Shown piece by piece: positions 10,009 through 17,801 of a stretch of DNA of 64,000 bases. A model generated the notes under the pieces. The model was not told the origin of the DNA. It saw only the letters and a list, made by a program, of their open reading frames with translations, and did no database searches. Source of the stretch: Pseudomonas faucium. GTDB lineage: Bacteria > Pseudomonadota > Gammaproteobacteria > Pseudomonadales > Pseudomonadaceae. Both the position numbers and the translations under genes were made by a program. Location of the stretch: positions 1-64,000 of the forward strand of contig NZ_BQIP01000022.1 in NCBI RefSeq assembly GCF_021602585.1, in the 5' to 3' direction. Positions within the stretch are counted from its first letter, which is position 1; the number at the start of each line of letters is the position of its first letter.

Positions 10009-11406
10009 TTATTCGGGAGCGAAGATCTTACCCGGATTCATGATGCCGTTAGGGTCGAACACGGCCTTTATTGCCTTCATGCAGGCAATTTCATCAGCCG
10101 AGCGGCTGTACCCCAGGTAGTCGCGCTTGGTCATGCCCACGCCATGCTCGGCGGAGATCGAGCCGTTGTAGCGCTGGACGATCTCGAACACCCATTTGTT
10201 GACCTTGGTGCACGAGGCAAAGAAGTCATCCTTGCTCATGTGCTCGGGCTTGAGGATGTTCAGGTGCAGGTTGCCGTCGCCGATATGGCCGTACCAGACC
10301 ACTTCGTAGTGCGGGTAGTGCTCGCTGACGATGGCATCGATGTCGCGCAGGAACGCCGGCACCTTGGAAACGGTGACGGAAATGTCGTTCTTGTAGGGTG
10401 TCCAGTGGGAGATGGTTTCCGACAGGTATTCGCGCAGCTTCCACAGGTTCTTGAGCTGGGTTTCGCTCTGGCTCATCACCCCCTCCAGCACCCAGCCTTG
10501 TTCCACGCAGTGCTCGAAAGTAGCCAGCGCCTCGTCGGCCACCGATTCGGTGCTGGCCTCGAACTCCAGCAGGGCATAGAACGGGCAGTCGGTGGCGAAC
10601 GGCGCCGGCACATCGCCCCGCGCCAGGATCTTGGCCAGGCCCTTGTCGGAGAAAAACTCGAACGCGGTGAGGTCGAGCTTGCCCTGGAAGGCATGCAGCA
10701 CCGGCATGATCGAATCGAAATCCGGCGTGCCCAGCACCATCGCGGTAAGGTTGCGCGGGGCGCGGTCCAGGCGCATGGTCGCCTCGACCACGAAGCCCAG
10801 CGTGCCTTCGGCGCCGATGAACAACTGGCGCAGGTCGTAGCCGGTGGCGTTCTTGATCAGGTCCTTGTTCAGCTCGAGCAGCTCGCCCTTGCCGGTGACC
10901 ACCTTCAGCCCCGCCACCCAGTTGCGGGTCATGCCGTAGCGGATCACCTTGATGCCGCCGGCGTTGGTGCCGATGTTGCCGCCAACCTGGCTGGAGCCGC
11001 TGGAGGCGAAATCCACCGGGTAATAAAGGCCCTGCTCTTCGGCAAACGCCTGCAGCTGGCGGGTAATGACCCCTGGCTGGCAGACCACGGTGCGGTCGAA
11101 GGCGTTGAAGTCGAGAACCTGGTTCATGTAGTCGAACGAGACCACCACCTCGCCATTGGCCGCCACGGCCCCGGCCGACAGCCCGGTGCGGCCGCCCGAC
11201 GGCACCAGGGCAATATGATGGCGATTGGCCCAGCCGACGATCGCCTGCACCTGCTCCACGGTCCTCGGGAACACGATGGCCGAGGGCGCGGGCGGATAAT
11301 GCTTGGTCCAGTCCTTGCCGTAGGCCTCCAGGGAAGCCGGGTCGGTGAGGACCTTGCCCGGGTCAACAAGGGTCATCAGTTCATCAATTACCGCCGGGTG
11401 AGTCAT
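10009..11406 (-). CDS. FAD-binding oxidase, probable D-2-hydroxyglutarate dehydrogenase
   Basis: A 465-residue flavoprotein of the GlcD/D-lactate dehydrogenase family. The PCMH FAD-binding domain shows PSGGRTGLSAGAVA and SGSSQVGGNIGTNAGGIKVI. The C-terminal domain has the metal/substrate-binding HIGDGNLHLNI, then SAEHGVGMTKRDYL and MNPGKIFAPE. In Pseudomonas stutzeri and P. aeruginosa the enzyme encoded next to serA reoxidises D-2-hydroxyglutarate made by SerA, and the same divergent arrangement is present here. I use ATG 11406 (MTHPAVIDEL). An ATG at 11430 with an AGGGTG upstream would add eight residues and cannot be excluded. Confidence 0.87.
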   Translation of the reverse strand: MTHPAVIDELMTLVDPGKVLTDPASLEAYGKDWTKHYPPAPSAIVFPRTVEQVQAIVGWANRHHIALVPSGGRTGLSAGAVAANGEVVVSFDYMNQVLDFNAFDRTVVCQPGVITRQLQAFAEEQGLYYPVDFASSGSSQVGGNIGTNAGGIKVIRYGMTRNWVAGLKVVTGKGELLELNKDLIKNATGYDLRQLFIGAEGTLGFVVEATMRLDRAPRNLTAMVLGTPDFDSIMPVLHAFQGKLDLTAFEFFSDKGLAKILARGDVPAPFATDCPFYALLEFEASTESVADEALATFEHCVEQGWVLEGVMSQSETQLKNLWKLREYLSETISHWTPYKNDISVTVSKVPAFLRDIDAIVSEHYPHYEVVWYGHIGDGNLHLNILKPEHMSKDDFFASCTKVNKWVFEIVQRYNGSISAEHGVGMTKRDYLGYSRSADEIACMKAIKAVFDPNGIMNPGKIFAPE

Positions 11407-11481
11407 CGCTGGAACTCTCGACTTATTCATAGTCACCCTGAGCACTCTTCACCTGTCGGGATAAGCTCAGATTGTGTCGCG

Positions 11482-11493
11482 TATGCTAGCATA
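11482..11493. promoter_or_regulatory. 12-bp perfect palindrome in the serA divergent promoter region
   Basis: TATGCTAGCATA is perfectly self-complementary and sits between the divergent D-2-hydroxyglutarate dehydrogenase and serA genes, 85 bp before the serA start. Each half also reads as a -10-like TATGCT for its own strand. No convincing -35 was found, so it may be an operator, overlapping -10 elements, or chance. Confidence 0.35.
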
Positions 11494-11577
11494 GCCCTCC
11501 CGCTGTTCATGCTAAGGCCGCCGCTGCGCCTAGCATCACCCCTCGCCATTTTTTCTCCGGGATACAGGTTTACGCAG

Positions 11578-12807
11578 ATGAGCAAGACTTCTCTCGACAA
11601 GAGCAAGATCAGGTTCCTTCTTCTTGAAGGTGTGCACCAGAACGCGGTCGATACCCTCAAGGCTGCCGGCTACACCAACATCGAATACCTCACTGGTTCG
11701 TTGCCGGAAGCCGAGCTGAAGGAAAAGATCGCCGATGCCCACTTCATCGGCATCCGCTCGCGCACCCAGCTGACTGAAGAGATCTTCGACTGCGCCAAGA
11801 AACTGGTCGCCGTCGGCTGCTTCTGCATCGGCACCAACCAGGTCGACCTGGAAGCTGCCCGCGCCCGCGGTATCGCCGTGTTCAACGCGCCGTACTCCAA
11901 CACCCGTTCGGTCGCCGAACTGGTGCTGGCCGAAGCCATCCTGCTGCTGCGCGGCATCCCCGAGAAAAACGCCTCCTGCCACCGTGGCGGCTGGATCAAG
12001 AGCGCGGCCAACTCCTTCGAAATCCGTGGCAAGAAGCTGGGTATCGTCGGTTACGGCTCGATCGGCACGCAACTGTCGGTACTGGCCGAGAGCCTGGGCA
12101 TGCAGGTCTACTTCTACGACCCGCTGACCAAGCTGCCGCTGGGCAACGCCGTGCAGGTCACCAGCCTGCACGAGCTGCTGGGCCTGGCCGACATCGTGTC
12201 GCTGCACGTGCCTGAGCTGCCATCCACCCAGTGGATGATCGGCGAGAAGGAAATCCGCGCGATGAAGAAGGGCTCGATCCTGATCAACGCCGCCCGCGGC
12301 ACCGTGGTCGAGCTGGACCACCTGGCCGCCGCGATCAAGGACAAGCACCTGATCGGCGCCGCCATCGACGTGTTCCCGGTCGAGCCGCGCTCCAACGACG
12401 AAGAGTTCGAAAGCCCGCTGCGTGGCCTGGACAACGTGATCCTGACCCCGCACATCGGTGGCTCCACCGCCGAAGCCCAGGCCAACATCGGCCTGGAAGT
12501 GGCCGAGAAGCTGGTCAAGTACAGCGACAACGGTACCTCCGTATCGTCGGTCAACTTCCCGGAAGTGGCGCTGCCGGCCCACCCAGGCAAGCACCGCCTG
12601 CTGCACATCCACGAAAACATCCCGGGCGTGCTCAGCGAGATCAACAAGGTCTTCGCCGAGAACGGCATCAACATCTCCGGTCAGTTCCTGCAGACCAACG
12701 AGAAAGTGGGTTACGTGGTAATCGACGTCGACGCCGAGTACTCCGACCTGGCGCAAGAGAAACTGCAACAGGTCAAGGGCACCATCCGCTCGCGCGTCCT
12801 GTTCTGA
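11578..12807 (+). CDS. serA: D-3-phosphoglycerate dehydrogenase
   Basis: Oxidises 3-phosphoglycerate to 3-phosphohydroxypyruvate with NAD+, opening serine synthesis; homologues also reduce 2-oxoglutarate to D-2-hydroxyglutarate. The 409 residues have the Rossmann motif GIVGYGSIGTQLSVLAESLG, the catalytic Arg in INAARGTVVELDH, the acid/base His in LTPHIGGSTAEAQANIG and a C-terminal ACT domain (HENIPGVLSEINKVFAENGI), usually the serine feedback site. The frame is open far upstream, but ATG 11578 (MSKTSLDKSK) gives the family length. A bidirectional terminator follows. Confidence 0.96.
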   Translation: MSKTSLDKSKIRFLLLEGVHQNAVDTLKAAGYTNIEYLTGSLPEAELKEKIADAHFIGIRSRTQLTEEIFDCAKKLVAVGCFCIGTNQVDLEAARARGIAVFNAPYSNTRSVAELVLAEAILLLRGIPEKNASCHRGGWIKSAANSFEIRGKKLGIVGYGSIGTQLSVLAESLGMQVYFYDPLTKLPLGNAVQVTSLHELLGLADIVSLHVPELPSTQWMIGEKEIRAMKKGSILINAARGTVVELDHLAAAIKDKHLIGAAIDVFPVEPRSNDEEFESPLRGLDNVILTPHIGGSTAEAQANIGLEVAEKLVKYSDNGTSVSSVNFPEVALPAHPGKHRLLHIHENIPGVLSEINKVFAENGINISGQFLQTNEKVGYVVIDVDAEYSDLAQEKLQQVKGTIRSRVLF

Positions 12808-12823
12808 GCGTAAGCGCTGGATG

Positions 12824-12856
12824 AAAAAGGGAGGCCCTGGTGGCCTCCCTTTTTTT
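12824..12856. terminator. Bidirectional rho-independent terminator
   Basis: GGGAGGCC (12829-12836) pairs with GGCCTCCC (12842-12849) over a five-base loop, flanked by an A-tract on the left and a T-tract on the right. It serves serA on the plus strand and the DUF4399 gene on the minus strand. Confidence 0.9.
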
Positions 12857-12860
12857 GTAC

Positions 12861-13337
12861 TTACTTCACCTCGACGGTGATCTTCTTCGACTCGACACTG
12901 GGTTTGAACGGCACGTGGTACTGGTCGCCCAGCACCAGTTGCAGCGTGTGCTTGCCTGGGGCCAGGGTGATGGTGGCCTCGGTCTGCGCCTTGCCAAAAT
13001 GCAGCACTTGCGGGCCGGCCGGCAGCGCTACGCCGCTCTCGGGCATCAGGCTGGTCGGCAGTGGCTGGTCGGCGACAGGTTCCTTGTCGACGTCTACCAG
13101 CAGGTGATGATGGCCCGTGTGCGGCGTCTGGTCGCCTGCAGGCTTGAGGCCCATGCCCTCGATGCCGAACTTGACGGTGAAGGTCTTGTCGACCGTGGCG
13201 CCATCGGCGGGGGAAACGATGAAGACCTTGGCATCCTTGGGCGGCTCCTGGCTCTTGAGCGCATCCGCGGCGCTGGCCACCACTGCGGCCCCCATCAGCA
13301 GACCGGCAACCGCAGCACGCGAAAATAGGCTGTTCAT
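12861..13337 (-). CDS. DUF4399 domain-containing exported protein
   Basis: A 158-residue protein with a Sec signal peptide (MNSLFSRAAVAGLLMGAAVVASA, cleavage near AAD). The mature part shows VFIVSPADGATVDKTFTVKF, THTGHHHLLVD-like and LAPGKHTLQLVLGDQYH segments of DUF4399, a periplasmic beta-sandwich-like family of unknown function. The His-rich stretch (HTGHHHLLVD) raises the possibility of metal binding, which is inference. It is monocistronic, sharing a bidirectional terminator with serA. Confidence 0.85.
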   Translation of the reverse strand: MNSLFSRAAVAGLLMGAAVVASAADALKSQEPPKDAKVFIVSPADGATVDKTFTVKFGIEGMGLKPAGDQTPHTGHHHLLVDVDKEPVADQPLPTSLMPESGVALPAGPQVLHFGKAQTEATITLAPGKHTLQLVLGDQYHVPFKPSVESKKITVEVK

Positions 13338-13538
13338 TCACTTCTCCTGTGATTCACTTAAAGACCGCCGCCACTAAAAACCTGTGGCGGCGGAAGTTCA
13401 CCATAGCCCACAAAGAGAAATATTTCAGTTAGGGTTAAACCTCGCCAAGGCTTCAAGGTCATAGGCTGCGCTCGACCGCAACGAAGGAACAAAGTTGCGG
13501 CGCTCGTTATTTATCTGCCAAAGAAAAAGGGGCACTAC

Positions 13539-14027
13539 ATGCGTTCGACCATAGGCGTACTGCTTGCAGTACTGATCACGCCATTGGCTCAAGCCGAGCT
13601 GATTGACGACATCGCCGACCGGGGCGAACTGCGCATTGCCGTGCAGGCCGACAATTCACCGTATGCGTTCAAGGAAAACGACCATCTGACCGGTTTCGAC
13701 ATCGAGTTCGGCCAGGAGCTGGCCAAGCAGCTGGACCTGCGCGCCGAGTTCATCGAAACCCCCGCGGCAGAGGTGCTGCCCGGGGTGGAAAGCGGCAAGT
13801 ACGACGTGGCGCTGACCCCGTCGAGCGAAACGCCCAAGGGTGACGGCCCGCTCGATGTGAGCCTGCCGTTCGGCGAGAAGAAGCTGGTGATCCCGTTCCA
13901 GAAGGACAACCCGGCCTTCGAGAGCGCCGTGAACAACGCACTGCAACGGCTCAAGGACAGCGGGCGTACTGCCGAGCTCGAGCAGAAGTGGTTCAAGGGT
14001 GTGCAGGAGACCGCTGCCGGGCAGTAG
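13539..14027 (+). CDS. Shortened solute-binding protein family 3 (transporter-type) protein
   Basis: A 162-residue exported protein with a clear signal peptide (MRSTIGVLLAVLITPLAQA). It matches the start of family 3 binding proteins: GELRIAVQADNSPYAFKEND, GFDIEFGQELAKQLDL and GVESGKYDVALTPSS. It then passes directly from SLPFGEKKLVIPFQKDNP to the usual C-terminal stretch VNNALQRLKDSGRTAELEQK. Full-length members have about 250 residues, and the roughly 90-residue second lobe is missing while both ends are intact. No permease or ATPase is adjacent. It may be a one-lobe binding or sensor protein. The frame is clean, so it does not look like a pseudogene. Confidence 0.75.
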   Translation: MRSTIGVLLAVLITPLAQAELIDDIADRGELRIAVQADNSPYAFKENDHLTGFDIEFGQELAKQLDLRAEFIETPAAEVLPGVESGKYDVALTPSSETPKGDGPLDVSLPFGEKKLVIPFQKDNPAFESAVNNALQRLKDSGRTAELEQKWFKGVQETAAGQ

Positions 14028-14036
14028 CCACCACTG

Positions 14037-14113
14037 GCCTCATCGCCGGCAAGCCGGCTCCCACAGGGTTCGAGGTTGCCCATGTGGGAGCCGGCTTGCC
14101 GGCGATGGGGCCC
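14037..14113. repeat. REP pair (GCCGGC type)
   Basis: Canonical inverted REP pair between the convergent ends of the short binding protein gene and the DUF523 gene. Confidence 0.85.
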
Positions 14114-14125
14114 GCAGCCTCAACC

Positions 14126-14623
14126 TCAAACTTCAGCCAACGCCCGCTGCGCCTCGTCCAGCTCCAGCTCGCTGAACACCAGCACCCCTTCACGCCGCAG
14201 CAACGCCGTGGTCACCCCCTCTCCCGGCACCTTCACCCCACTGAACGTGCCATCGTAGGTCAACCGGTTACCACAAGACGGGCTGCCCGCCTTGAGCACC
14301 GCCACGCGGATGCCATGCCGGCGCACCAGCCGCAGCGCCTGCTGCGCCCCGGCCAGAAAGGCCGCACTGACATCCTCGCCCGCCACCGTCAGCACCTGCG
14401 CGCCGCCGTCGAGCACCGCCGCGCCCTGCCCGCCCGGAATCTCCGCAGGCGGCCGTGGCGTCGGCAGCCCACCGGCCACCTCGGGGCACAACGGCACGAC
14501 CCGGCCTTCGGCCTGCCACCGCTGCAACAGGCCCGGGTGCCCGCTGGCTCGCCCGTCGTAGCGCACCGGCTGGCCCAGCAGGCAGGCGCTGACCAGCACC
14601 TTGGGCAGGTCAGAACAGGTCAT
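14126..14623 (-). CDS. DUF523 family protein
   Basis: A 165-residue cytoplasmic protein. The N-terminal VLVSACLLGQPVRYDG, the central LCPEVAGGLPTPRPPAEI and the cysteine motif LKAGSPSCGNRLTYDGTFSG are diagnostic of DUF523. The conserved cysteines suggest metal or cluster binding, and no reaction is established. ATG 14623 is chosen over the in-frame GTG 14629. It overlaps the end of the 2OG oxygenase gene by 14 bp, so the two are translationally linked. Confidence 0.85.
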   Translation of the reverse strand: MTCSDLPKVLVSACLLGQPVRYDGRASGHPGLLQRWQAEGRVVPLCPEVAGGLPTPRPPAEIPGGQGAAVLDGGAQVLTVAGEDVSAAFLAGAQQALRLVRRHGIRVAVLKAGSPSCGNRLTYDGTFSGVKVPGEGVTTALLRREGVLVFSELELDEAQRALAEV

Positions 14624-15242
14624 TGCCACGGCGCCTGAACCAGCCGGTCAACGACAGCCGATCCCGCAGGGCGGGCAGCACTTCATGGGGGACTTCACCC
14701 GACAGAAACACCACCAGGCTGCCGGCCTGGGGCGCCACATCGTGCTCCACGCCGCCCTTCAGGAACATGCGCAACTGCCCGCCATCCTGTGCCTGCCAGT
14801 TTTCGTTGAGGTACAGCACCGCCGAAACCATGCGCCGGTCATCGTCGCGAAAGCGGTCCAGGTGCCGGCGGTAGAAGGCCCCAGGCGGGTACAGGGCAAA
14901 GTGGCACTCGAAGTCTTCAAGCCCGAGGAACAGGCCCTGGTTGATGGCCAGGCGCAACTGGTCCATGGCCGCCAGGTACTGATCGCAGGCGTCGGCCTGG
15001 CCGGGGTCGATCCACTGGATCTGATCACCGCGGATGGCCTCACGCACTTCCTGGGCAACACCGCGCCCCACCCCGGCCGGGTTGAGTTCGCCTTCGGCAT
15101 CGCGGCGCCGGCATTCGGCTGCGAGCGCGCGCACCAGGTCGGCGGGCAGGAACAGTGCCTGCTGGGACCAGCCATGGGTGGCCAGATCGTCGACGACGGC
15201 CGCAAGCATCGGGTGTTCAGGGGATATGTGCATGGCGCGCAT
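14610..15242 (-). CDS. 2-oxoglutarate/Fe(II)-dependent oxygenase (prolyl 4-hydroxylase-like)
   Basis: A roughly 210-residue double-stranded beta-helix oxygenase. The facial triad is readable: His and Asp in FYRRHLDRFRDDDRRMVSAV, and the distal His in SGEVPHEVLPA followed by the 2-oxoglutarate-binding Arg in RDRLSLTGWFRRR. YPPGAFYRRHLD and LNENWQAQDGGQLRMF are typical of PiuC/P4H-like enzymes. The start is ambiguous among clustered ATGs (15251, 15245, 15242, 15233); an AGGG lies just upstream, and I use 15242. The substrate is unknown. It is upstream of and overlapping DUF523. Confidence 0.87.
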   Translation of the reverse strand: MRAMHISPEHPMLAAVVDDLATHGWSQQALFLPADLVRALAAECRRRDAEGELNPAGVGRGVAQEVREAIRGDQIQWIDPGQADACDQYLAAMDQLRLAINQGLFLGLEDFECHFALYPPGAFYRRHLDRFRDDDRRMVSAVLYLNENWQAQDGGQLRMFLKGGVEHDVAPQAGSLVVFLSGEVPHEVLPALRDRLSLTGWFRRRGNDLF

Positions 15243-15355
15243 CATATCCATAAGCCCTGCACTCGCACAGCGCCACTTGGCCGAGAAACACGCGCCTATC
15301 TCGACAAACCGGCGTTTTGCCACGGACAATAGCCACCTGCCGACAGGAGTCCTTA

Positions 15356-16108
15356 ATGCACCGTCTGTTTTCCCTGTTCTTGCTGATGATCTGCACCATG
15401 CCTGTCTGGGCAGACAGCCTCGATGAGCTGTACAAGGCGGCCGGCTGGCCCGACCAGCGCGCCCACTTCAACGACGCCCTGGGCGCCGCCCAGCAGCGCT
15501 ACCGCAACAGCCTGCCGCCGGCGGTCTACCAAGCACTGGTCGACAACAGCAACCAGCGCTTCCAGGCCCAGGCCATGGACCGGCGGGCCCAGGCGCAGCT
15601 GCGCGCGACCCTGCCCGACCCGGCGCCGGCGCTGGCGTTCTTCCAGTCGCCACTGGGGCGCAAGATCGTCGCCGCCGAACTGCTGGCCACGCGCAAGGAC
15701 CAACTGGCCAAGAACGCCAAGGGCCTGCCGAAGATGCAGGCCAGCGACAACCGGCTCCTCATCATCGGCCACCTGGCCCAGGCGCTGCCTGCCCGCGAAG
15801 CGGGTGCCGAGGTCAGCCTGGCGATTGCCGGGGTAGCCGCCGACAGCTTGAGCTCGATGATCCCCGGCCTGTTCGGCGGCGGTCAGGCGCAAGGCCTGCT
15901 CGACGGCCAACGCCAGCGGCTGATGAACCAGATCGGCGCCGACCTCAACAACACGCTGCTGTACGTCTACCGCGACCTGTCGGACGCCGAACTCGAAGAG
16001 TTCGCCACCTTCGCCGAATCGCCGCAAGGCAAGGCCTACTACCAGGCCGCCATGGCGGCCGTGCGCGCGGGCCTGGCGGTGGGGCAGAACGGCGCAGACC
16101 TGAAGTAG
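15356..16108 (+). CDS. DUF2059 domain-containing exported protein
   Basis: A 250-residue secreted protein with a signal peptide (MHRLFSLFLLMICTMPVWA). The body is helical, and the C-terminal half (LNNTLLYVYRDLSDAELEEF, FAESPQGKAYYQA) matches the DUF2059 signature of a Leu-rich helix followed by a 'sxxGk.yy' motif. Function is unknown. ATG 15356 follows an AGGAG ribosome-binding site. Its TAG ends at 16108 and the convergent hydrolase gene ends at 16109, leaving no intergenic base. Confidence 0.85.
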   Translation: MHRLFSLFLLMICTMPVWADSLDELYKAAGWPDQRAHFNDALGAAQQRYRNSLPPAVYQALVDNSNQRFQAQAMDRRAQAQLRATLPDPAPALAFFQSPLGRKIVAAELLATRKDQLAKNAKGLPKMQASDNRLLIIGHLAQALPAREAGAEVSLAIAGVAADSLSSMIPGLFGGGQAQGLLDGQRQRLMNQIGADLNNTLLYVYRDLSDAELEEFATFAESPQGKAYYQAAMAAVRAGLAVGQNGADLK

Positions 16109-17035
16109 TCAGCCCAGGCGCTGGTCGATGAAGTCGAAATAGCGCTGGCGGATGCCCGGCAGCTCGTTGGCCAGGTGGTGGCGGGCCTCGGGCAGCAGCA
16201 GAATGTGCGGCTGGTCGAACTTGGCCTTGAGCACCTTGAGGTTGTAGGGCCAGTCCACCGTGCCGTCCGCCTCGCCCTGCACGATCAACGGCCGCCGGCT
16301 GCTGGCCGGCGCCGCCTCGATGCGCTTCACCCAGGCCATCAACGCCCCCACCCACGCCGTTGGCAGGCGCCGCGGTTGCAGTGGGTCGGCCTCCAGGAAC
16401 GGCAGGAAGTTCGGGTCGTTGGTGTTTTCGCTGAAGCGCCGCTCGATGCCGTTGACGAAGTGACGCAGCACCCGGTAACTGAACTTCGACCAGCGCCAGG
16501 CACGCGGCCGCACCAGCGGCGCGAGCAGGATCGTCTGCCCATCGATGGGGCTCTGCGCGCCCTTGTGCAGCAGATGGTCAACGGCGATGGCACCGCCCGT
16601 GCTCTGCCCGCACAGATGCCAAGGGCTTGGTAGCTCGAGCTGCCGAGCCTGTTCGAACAAGGCATCGAGCACCTGCTGGTAGATCGCGAAATCGCTGATG
16701 CTGGCTCGCTCGCCGCTGGACAGGCCGTGGCCTGGCAGGTCGCAGCTGATGACCGCGTAACCCAGCTTCAACGCCCACTCGATCACGTGCCGATACAGGC
16801 CCATGTGGTCGTAGTAGCCGTGCAGCAGGAACAAGGTCGCGACGGGCTGCTGCGGCACCCACACCTGGCCGACCAGCTCGAAGCCCGCTGCCTGGAAGCC
16901 CCCCAGCCAGCTTTGCAGCGGCAGGTCCAGGCCATAGAAGCGCTGGTAGTGCTGCGCCTCGGCAGACAACAGCTGGCGTGCGCCAAGGGGCGCGAGGCTG
17001 GCGCGCAGGCGGTCGGGGTGAAAAGCAGCAGGCAT
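16109..17035 (-). CDS. Alpha/beta hydrolase (monoacylglycerol lipase/S33 type)
   Basis: A 308-residue alpha/beta hydrolase. The oxyanion-hole segment TLFLLHGYYDHMGLYRHV, the nucleophile elbow HLCGQSTGGAIAVDHLL and the C-terminal catalytic His in LLPEARHHLANELP are evident, with the catalytic Asp probably in VQGEADGTVDW. The HGYYDH motif and lid region resemble bacterial lysophospholipase/monoglyceride lipase-type proteins. There is no signal peptide, so it is cytoplasmic. I use ATG 17035 (MPAAFHPD); a GTG at 17047 adds four residues. The substrate is not determinable. Confidence 0.85.
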   Translation of the reverse strand: MPAAFHPDRLRASLAPLGARQLLSAEAQHYQRFYGLDLPLQSWLGGFQAAGFELVGQVWVPQQPVATLFLLHGYYDHMGLYRHVIEWALKLGYAVISCDLPGHGLSSGERASISDFAIYQQVLDALFEQARQLELPSPWHLCGQSTGGAIAVDHLLHKGAQSPIDGQTILLAPLVRPRAWRWSKFSYRVLRHFVNGIERRFSENTNDPNFLPFLEADPLQPRRLPTAWVGALMAWVKRIEAAPASSRRPLIVQGEADGTVDWPYNLKVLKAKFDQPHILLLPEARHHLANELPGIRQRYFDFIDQRLG

Positions 17036-17117
17036 GGGTACATCCACAGCGAAGCGAGTATTGACCTGGGATATTCAGCTCTGGGCTGCATCATGGCAAG
17101 CTTGGGACACCTGCACC

Positions 17118-17199
17118 GGCCCTGTCGCCGGCAAGCCGGCTCCCACAATGTTCGCGGCGAAGCGCAACCTGTGGGAGCCGGCTTGCCGGCGACAGGGCC
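17118..17199. repeat. REP pair (GCCGGC type) at a divergent junction
   Basis: Inverted REPs between two divergent gene starts (the alpha/beta hydrolase and DUF6436 genes). It is the only REP pair in the window at a divergent junction. It therefore occupies the probable promoter space of both genes. Confidence 0.8.
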
Positions 17200-17231
17200 A
17201 GTGAATCCACCTCAAGGCCCCAGCGCACCCC

Positions 17232-17801
17232 ATGCAGACCCGCCTAGCCAAACCAACCCTCACCGCGCTCGCGTTGCTACTCGGCGCCGCAATCCTCTGG
17301 CAGGCGTACTCCAGCTTCCAGTCCCGCTACCTGCGCCCCTTCGACAACCAGGCCACCCTCTTCGACGGCAGCCAACTGCGCCTGCCCGCCGAGCTCGCCG
17401 GCCCCGGCCCGATCCGCGTGGTGCATTTCTGGGACCCGACCTGCCCGTGCAACGTCGGCAACCAGCAGCACCTGGGCGACCTGGTCAGCCAGTTCGCCAG
17501 CCAAGGCGTGGCCTTCCACGTCGTGCAGAAGCCAGGCACCCACGGCCAGTTGCCCGCCAACCTCGCCAGCCTCGAGCCCATCGCCCAGCTGCCCGGCAGC
17601 GAGCACCTGCCGGCATCCCCCGCCGTGGCCATCTGGGACCGCCAGGGCCACCTCGCCTATTTCGGCCCCTACAGCGAAGGCGCCGTTTGCAACGCCAGCA
17701 ACAGCTTCATCGAACCGATCCTCAAGGCATTGCTCGACGGCCGCCAGGTCAGCGCGTCCAACACCTTGGCGGTGGGCTGCTATTGCCCCTGGGCCGGCTG
17801 A
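17232..17801 (+). CDS. DUF6436 thioredoxin-like membrane-anchored protein
   Basis: A 189-residue protein with an N-terminal signal anchor (TLTALALLLGAAILWQAYSS) and a periplasmic thioredoxin-like domain. The redox-type motif is in VVHFWDPTCPCNVGNQQHL, with the CPCN cysteines placed where CXXC proteins have them, and there is a second pair near the C-terminus (GCYCPWAG). The cis-Pro-like ASPAVAIWDRQGHLAYFG segment supports the fold. It may act in periplasmic thiol chemistry, which is inference. Its last 22 bases overlap the convergent acetyltransferase gene. Confidence 0.8.
   Translation: MQTRLAKPTLTALALLLGAAILWQAYSSFQSRYLRPFDNQATLFDGSQLRLPAELAGPGPIRVVHFWDPTCPCNVGNQQHLGDLVSQFASQGVAFHVVQKPGTHGQLPANLASLEPIAQLPGSEHLPASPAVAIWDRQGHLAYFGPYSEGAVCNASNSFIEPILKALLDGRQVSASNTLAVGCYCPWAG

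Noticed and set aside
9304-12807. A 1167-codon open frame ending in SerA
   Set aside because: Only the last 409 codons resemble a protein family. The first 758 codons are antisense to the FAH-family and dehydrogenase genes and merely lack stops because of high GC.
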